Shown here: positions 20,722 to 24,681 of the stretch, piece by piece
How the letters are laid out: the number at the start of each line of letters is the position of its first letter
Numbering within the stretch: the stretch's first letter is position 1
Source: a virus
Strand: one strand, 5' to 3'
DNA: 24,681 nucleotides
IMG/VR virus record: IMGVR_UViG_3300030117_001944
Coordinates: 1 to 24,681 of that record
The notes under the pieces: model-generated
Told to the model about the DNA's origin: nothing
Database searches by the model: none
Seen by the model: only the letters and a program-made list of their open reading frames with translations
Translations under genes and position numbers: made by a program

Positions 20722-21174
20722 TTATACAGTATTAAGAACTAATGCTTGTAGTTCTAGACTCCTTCTTCCTACTTGTTTAAACCACCTGCTGTCCTCCATT
20801 TCAGCAGCCATTTTTTCCCAGTTATGCTCTCTACAAGCTGACAACATATTTCGAAAGTTAGACATTCTCGTGCCACCTAAATTAAAACACATGTTTACTA
20901 ACACGTGTTGTATATCTTCGGGCAAACTGTAAAACTCTTCTTCTGAACCGTACACGTGAATTGCTTCATCAAGATGTTTTTTAAAATCATCTTCATAGTA
21001 TAGATCTACTACTTCTTGAGTTACGGGTGTGCCCACTTCCCAATCGTATTCTGGATCGCCTGGTTGACACAAATGGCCTACGCCTAATGTTTTATAGCCT
21101 AAGCTATCTTCATATATTTCTAAGACTTCGCCTTCGTGACGTTTAATCTCTGCTTTGCATTTTTCAATATCCAT
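20722..21174 (-). CDS. T4-type lysozyme (endolysin, GH24)
   Basis: A 150-aa muramidase that cuts the N-acetylmuramic acid to N-acetylglucosamine bond of peptidoglycan. The catalytic triad is present with T4 spacing: E14 (RHEG), D23 (YEDSLGYKTLGVGH) and T29, equal to T4 E11, D20 and T26. The helical C-terminal lobe (VLVNMCFNLGG, MSNFRNML, DSRWFKQVGRRS) also matches. No signal peptide or SAR anchor, so release needs a holin. It sits among tail genes, away from the spanins (15382-16066), so it could be a virion-associated or ordinary late endolysin. The ATG at 21174 has AAGGGG, and it follows the 81-aa gene by 2 nt. Confidence 0.92.
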   Translation of the reverse strand: MDIEKCKAEIKRHEGEVLEIYEDSLGYKTLGVGHLCQPGDPEYDWEVGTPVTQEVVDLYYEDDFKKHLDEAIHVYGSEEEFYSLPEDIQHVLVNMCFNLGGTRMSNFRNMLSACREHNWEKMAAEMEDSRWFKQVGRRSLELQALVLNTV

Positions 21175-21176
21175 AA

Positions 21177-21422
21177 TTACCCCTTTTTATCTTTTTCTAC
21201 TTTAACAGTAGGTTTTATTTTATCTTCTTTTAAAATAATTCTAAGATCTTCGGTCAACGTAGATATACCTGCTTGCGTTAATCTAACTTTCATAGCAAGA
21301 TCGTTTAGTTTTTGTTGGCCTTTAAATAATGTGTTAAGAGCTTCGATTCCTCTAGGTGTTAAATTTTCAATGCTATAAGTGTTACCATCAAAATTTATTT
21401 CTTTTATCTTATTATCTTCCAT
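21177..21422 (-). CDS. Small conserved phage protein, 81 aa
   Basis: A strand-forming N-terminus (IKEINFDGNTYSIENLTPRG) leads into a long helix (IEALNTLFKGQQKLNDLAMKVRLTQAGISTL) and a Lys-rich tail. The shape resembles the short phage family DUF6447, from memory, which is uncertain. It is translated from a start directly after the best SD-in-loop hairpin on this strand (21441-21423), so its expression is probably regulated. Lies between the coiled-coil membrane protein and the lysozyme. Function unknown. Confidence 0.65.
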   Translation of the reverse strand: MEDNKIKEINFDGNTYSIENLTPRGIEALNTLFKGQQKLNDLAMKVRLTQAGISTLTEDLRIILKEDKIKPTVKVEKDKKG

Positions 21423-21441
21423 TTAAATACTCCTTATTTAA
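21423..21441 (-). promoter_or_regulatory. Perfect 7-bp SD-in-loop hairpin before the 81-aa gene
   Basis: Minus-strand TTAAATA-AGGAG-TATTTAA is a perfect 7-bp stem with the ribosome binding site AGGAG as pentaloop, and the ATG follows at once at 21422. The loop equals that of 853-871 and 321-337 although the stems are unrelated, so structure and loop are kept while arm sequence differs. Confidence 0.6.
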
Positions 21442-21449
21442 TTGTGTGT

Positions 21450-21647
21450 TTAAGAAAAGACTCTATCAATACCACTGGCCGCTATAATTAGGATATAAAG
21501 ACCTACTATATATCTAGTAAACTTTGCGTCCATAGCTTCAAACTTATCTGCGCCCCTATCTAATCTTTTTTCTATGTTTTCATATCGTACAGAACACTCA
21601 CGTTCGTGCGCTGCTATTTTTGCCATTGATTCTTTTGCCGTAGCCAT
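21450..21647 (-). CDS. Small coiled-coil membrane protein, 65 aa
   Basis: An N-terminal charged helix with ECSVRYENIEKRLDRGADKFEAMD, a heptad-type coiled coil, is followed by one membrane segment near the C-terminus (about 45-60, YIVGLYILIIAASGI). Size and order resemble the XhlA-type phage proteins that assist lysis, or a tail-associated membrane protein; homology is from memory. It lies 1 nt after the tail-fibre-assembly-like gene and 27 nt before the 81-aa gene. The Shine-Dalgarno is weak. Confidence 0.6.
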   Translation of the reverse strand: MATAKESMAKIAAHERECSVRYENIEKRLDRGADKFEAMDAKFTRYIVGLYILIIAASGIDRVFS

Positions 21648-21648
21648 T

Positions 21649-22218
21649 TTAACTTACCGGCGGTGTTGGAAACTCGCCCAAAGGTCTGACTGGTGGATCA
21701 TCGTCATTGTAAACATAGAGTGCTGCCAATGCGTCCACATCTGATGCTGCGTCTATCTTTGCCTGCATATCCGTTACTGCAGTCCTTACACCACTTCTGT
21801 AAGTAGTCCAGTCGCTAGGTATTGCCGTGCCTGCTTCTTGGTTTCTCACGACCAACCAATCGTTAGGTTGCAGAAGGCTATATGCTTGATTTGATATTAT
21901 TAGCTTGTGGTTATATTTAAGCCCCCTTGTTACTACACCGTCTACTGTAACATCATCTAATGATCTAGCTGTTGCAGTACCATAGCTTGCAGTCACCTTG
22001 TTGCTTGCGTATGTGAATTCTTGATCTGTGTTGATGTAGTATTGAGGGTCTTTATAATTGCTGTTGTCAATTATAACTTCGTACAAGCCTATCGCTTTCA
22101 ATTGCGTTGCAGTCCAACTGCTCATAGTGTTAGCAGGATACTGCGTATCGCTTATCGTTATTGCTGTAGGTCTGTTAAAGACCTTTGTTACTGTATTGCT
22201 TTCTACTAATGCCCACAT
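21649..22218 (-). CDS. Tail-fibre-assembly-like protein, 189 aa
   Basis: The opening (MWALVESNTVTKVFNRP) and the later LLQPNDWLVVRNQEAGTAIPSDWTTYRSGVRTAV segment resemble proteins of the tail-fibre assembly/DUF4376 kind, in which a small N-terminal domain precedes a helical end that helps fold fibres. A Pro-rich tail (DDDPPVRPLGEFPTPPVS) ends it. In many phages this gene directly follows the fibre or tail-surface gene, as here, 15 nt after the 357-aa protein. A chaperone role is inference; it could equally be a virion protein. Confidence 0.62.
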   Translation of the reverse strand: MWALVESNTVTKVFNRPTAITISDTQYPANTMSSWTATQLKAIGLYEVIIDNSNYKDPQYYINTDQEFTYASNKVTASYGTATARSLDDVTVDGVVTRGLKYNHKLIISNQAYSLLQPNDWLVVRNQEAGTAIPSDWTTYRSGVRTAVTDMQAKIDAASDVDALAALYVYNDDDPPVRPLGEFPTPPVS

Positions 22219-22233
22219 ATTATTATCTTACCT

Positions 22234-23307
22234 CTATCTTGCTGTTGTTGGAATACCTGTTGATGTTACGAATGGATTTTCTGCAAATGCCATGTAGATG
22301 TATGAATTTCCATCAGTGTTTACTTCAGAAGTTCCTAGTCTTAACTTAAAGCCATTACTGAGCATATCTATAAAGTTATAGTTAGTATATTCTGCCGCAC
22401 TTGATTGTGCTTCTACCGCATGATTTGCAACATTATCTACATCTCTTTTGCTGTCTAGCATATACCATGAACCTGAAGCACTACTTCCTTTAAGTATGAC
22501 AAAAGCAGGTTTAAAGCCTGTATAAATAAATGGACCATTTGTATTTCCATTACCTGTATATTTACCAAACTTACTATAGCCTTGAATACTTTTAAAGCAG
22601 TAAGCTACAAAACTTCTATAAGAAGCTGTGCTACTACCTGCACCTGTAAAAACTGTTGATGTAGGTGCAGAAAGAGAACTATTTGATTTTGCATCTGTTG
22701 TGTTTAATTTTAGATAATCTAATGAGCCATCTATTTTAGTTGTATAAACAGCCCAAAAACCATTTGAATCTCCTCTTTGTCTTGCTTTTGTAATAACAAT
22801 ATCAGGTGCAACTCCTAATCCATGACCAACTGTTTCATTTGAATTACTGTTCATGGTGTAAGTTAGAATTGAAAATCCTGCTGTAGAATTAACTTGAACT
22901 GTTGATGTAACAGCACCATCATTATTTGTGCTTGTAGTACCACCTGCACATTTCCACTGCCAAGCTACAAACTCTGAACCATTTTCATTCCAAAAATCAT
23001 CATTACTTCCACCAGCATTAACTGTAAACCCATCTGTGTCAAAAGCTGTTAATTGACCATAAGTGGTTGAAGTTCCTTCTACTGCTGTACTACTAGTTTT
23101 TAAATTATAGCTAGTTCCAGTGCCTCTATTTGAATCATATACTTCGTGGTCTGTACCAGCAGTAGTTCTATTTTTTCCCCAAACCCAGTCAGGTTGTAAA
23201 TTACTATTACCATCATTGGTTATGCTTCTTGGTGCTGATGTATTACCAGTCCAAAGAACAGTTTGAAAAAATGCTGAAGGGTCGTCTATTGTTGTATAAG
23301 CTGCCAT
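22234..23307 (-). CDS. Tail-surface beta protein of DUF7483 type, 357 aa
   Basis: Rich in Gly, Asn, Ser, Thr and aromatics, without signal peptide. The opening FQTVLWTGNTSAPRSITN, the DWVWGKNRTTAG and HEVYDSNRGTG segments, and FVAWQWKCAGG match, from memory, the family catalogued as DUF7483 that often follows LamG-type tail proteins in marine phages. A second half repeats a similar theme (ILTYTMNSNSNETVGHGLG, DIVITKARQRGDSNGFWAVY, FRSFVAYCFKSIQGYSKF). Probably a receptor-binding or fibre part. The ATG at 23307 has GGAGGA and follows the neighbouring stop directly. Confidence 0.72.
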   Translation of the reverse strand: MAAYTTIDDPSAFFQTVLWTGNTSAPRSITNDGNSNLQPDWVWGKNRTTAGTDHEVYDSNRGTGTSYNLKTSSTAVEGTSTTYGQLTAFDTDGFTVNAGGSNDDFWNENGSEFVAWQWKCAGGTTSTNNDGAVTSTVQVNSTAGFSILTYTMNSNSNETVGHGLGVAPDIVITKARQRGDSNGFWAVYTTKIDGSLDYLKLNTTDAKSNSSLSAPTSTVFTGAGSSTASYRSFVAYCFKSIQGYSKFGKYTGNGNTNGPFIYTGFKPAFVILKGSSASGSWYMLDSKRDVDNVANHAVEAQSSAAEYTNYNFIDMLSNGFKLRLGTSEVNTDGNSYIYMAFAENPFVTSTGIPTTAR

Positions 23308-24681
23308 TTATCCTCCGTCTGAGCCTAAATTTTGTGTGGAAAGTGCCAAATATCCTGTTGGTGGTGCATATTCAAAAGAACCAAACCCATTTTCGTCTGC
23401 TGCTGCACTTGAAAGAGTATTAACATGATAACCACCAAAATTACATTCTACTGTTCCACTTGTATCATATGTAAAACCTATGTGATAACCATCACTTGTA
23501 TCTGTAAGGGTAATGGCATTAGTTCCGTTTGTTGGGTCTTGCGAATTTTGATAAGTTCCATTTTTAGAAAAATACACTTTTCTATTGTCCATGTCTAAAG
23601 CTACTCCAATAATATCATCACCTGTATAAGAGTTACCGAATGAGCCATTAGCAGAGTTACCTGCCGCTAACATAGACCCACCTGCACTGTAATATCCGAG
23701 ACTTCCAGCATAATCACCGTTTCCAAGGTGATTAGAGTCCAAATCAACAGTTGATGCTGTATCAATAGGCATAATTCCAACAACATAATTACTCCCCCCT
23801 GCTGTTGGTTTAAATTCTGCGTACCATTTTCCAGCAGTTACAGCAATAGTTGAAATAAAAGTTTTGTTTAATCCAGAACCGCTACTTCTTGCAACCTTTG
23901 TTGCCCCTTCATTTATTACTTGTGATGATGGATATTTAAACAAACGATTAATTATTGCAAAATTATTAGTAGGTGTGTCAGTTGCTTGGTCGGCTGCTGT
24001 TATGTTTTGAAGTGTAAAAGTTTGACCATTCCCACTTGTATCCGTACCTAAACTTGAAGAATCTTTAAATTCTAAAAAGACTGAGTTCTGTGGAAAGCTG
24101 CCTGTGTATTCTATGGGAATCCATATACCAGTATCACTATCAAATTCACCAAAAGTTGTTGGTGCTAATTGACTGCCTGATATAGAAATAACCTCTGAGA
24201 TGTAACCACAAAATCTATTTGCTTCACCAATAACAGTGCCTATCTCCATATAGCTACTATTTGCATTGTGCATAGTGCTGTCATTTTGACTAAAATTTGT
24301 TTCTGTAGAAAAAGAAGTTTCTTCAACACCATTTATATAAATTCTTAGTCTATCTCCAGCTGTTCCGTTTGTTGTATCTACAGCAGTAACTATGTGATAC
24401 CACGCTGAAGTGTCTCTGAAAAGTCTGTTAGTTATATACACAGCTTGGTCTGAGCTAGAAACATGCGACCTTACCCGCATTGTATTATCACTTTCAAAAC
24501 TAACTAAGAAAAAATTAGTGCCACCTGTGCCTGCACCCCAAATATATTGTTGGGTATCTAGTTCTGTTCTTTTTACCCAAAGGCTTACTGTAAAAGTTTG
24601 ACTATTACCGCCACCTGCACCCCAAGGACGATACATTCTTTCAGTATTATCTGCTTCGTTTTTATACGAGTTATTAATATT
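23308..24681 (-). CDS. Tail-surface protein with LamG-like and SPRY-like domains (5' end outside window)
   Basis: The reading frame stays open from 24636, the first ATG seen, to the window edge; the extra 15 residues (ending NEADNTERM) fit the typical NNSxRFNxxDSxY opening of such proteins, so the true start lies beyond 24681. The visible part begins with a concanavalin A/LamG-like sandwich (TFTVSLWVKRTELD, then AWYHIVTAVDTTN and RLRIYINGVEET), then a second beta sandwich resembling B30.2/SPRY (KWYAEFKPTAGGS, GDIIGVALDMDNRKVYFSKNG type). Both fold types bind ligands or sugars. Likely a host-recognition protein on the tail. Overlap in role with the DUF7483 protein downstream is probable. Confidence 0.78.
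   Translation of the reverse strand, partial: NINNSYKNEADNTERMYRPWGAGGGNSQTFTVSLWVKRTELDTQQYIWGAGTGGTNFFLVSFESDNTMRVRSHVSSSDQAVYITNRLFRDTSAWYHIVTAVDTTNGTAGDRLRIYINGVEETSFSTETNFSQNDSTMHNANSSYMEIGTVIGEANRFCGYISEVISISGSQLAPTTFGEFDSDTGIWIPIEYTGSFPQNSVFLEFKDSSSLGTDTSGNGQTFTLQNITAADQATDTPTNNFAIINRLFKYPSSQVINEGATKVARSSGSGLNKTFISTIAVTAGKWYAEFKPTAGGSNYVVGIMPIDTASTVDLDSNHLGNGDYAGSLGYYSAGGSMLAAGNSANGSFGNSYTGDDIIGVALDMDNRKVYFSKNGTYQNSQDPTNGTNAITLTDTSDGYHIGFTYDTSGTVECNFGGYHVNTLSSAAADENGFGSFEYAPPTGYLALSTQNLGSDGG

Noticed and set aside
20714-20725. Minus-strand TATAAT before the 672-aa tail gene as a promoter
   Set aside because: No acceptable -35 at 16-18 nt, and the transcript would start at or inside the start codon.

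Overview
The window looks like part of a tailed dsDNA bacteriophage genome (Caudoviricetes) of marine type. Nearly every gene is a phage replication, lysis or virion gene. Genes are packed with ATGA or 1-nt overlaps, the DNA is A/T-rich, and several small proteins resemble, from memory, families common in marine phages of alphaproteobacteria. The host cannot be fixed from sequence alone. No integrase, terminase, portal or major capsid gene is visible, so the window is only part of the genome.

Layout. (1) 1-383: no protein gene, but a dense set of nested stems whose wobble pairs are G-U only if the + strand is the RNA. It ends in a 10-bp hairpin, so I read it as a structured non-coding RNA of unidentified class. 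(2) 387-797, minus: a small probable virion protein. (3) 798-893: a divergent control region with a near-perfect dyad and two AGGAG-loop hairpins. (4) 894-10178, plus: the early/replication operon. It holds four small unknown genes, a family A DNA polymerase, a CsrA homologue, an AEP primase-SF3 helicase, a Cas4/RecB-like nuclease with four cysteines, an SNF2-type ATPase, a coiled-coil protein, a conserved protein that may bind DNA, a VRR-NUC-like nuclease and a DUF3310 protein. (5) 10237-24681, minus, converging on it: an HNH protein, small membrane proteins and lipoproteins, a large NIDO-like lipoprotein, an Asn/Thr-repeat protein, a holin-like protein, an SNase-type nuclease, an overlapping spanin-like pair, small basic proteins, a J-like FN3/DUF1983 tail protein, a large tail protein, a T4-type lysozyme, a tail-fibre-assembly-like protein and two tail-surface proteins. 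The last of these runs off the right edge.

Most interesting signal: the phage encodes its own CsrA-like RNA-binding protein, and many of its Shine-Dalgarno sequences sit in the loops of small hairpins next to the start codon. The best are GACAAAA-AGGAG-TTTTGTC (853-871), AGTTC-AAGGAG-GAACT (1087-1102) and TTAAATA-AGGAG-TATTTAA (minus, 21441-21423). A GGA displayed in a hairpin loop over the SD is the classical CsrA target. The putative ncRNA carries the same AGGAG pentaloop on a 6-bp stem (321-337). I infer a phage-encoded post-transcriptional regulon: CsrA, SD-loop hairpins on early and late genes, and possibly an RNA partner. Sequence shows the parts; the regulation is inference.
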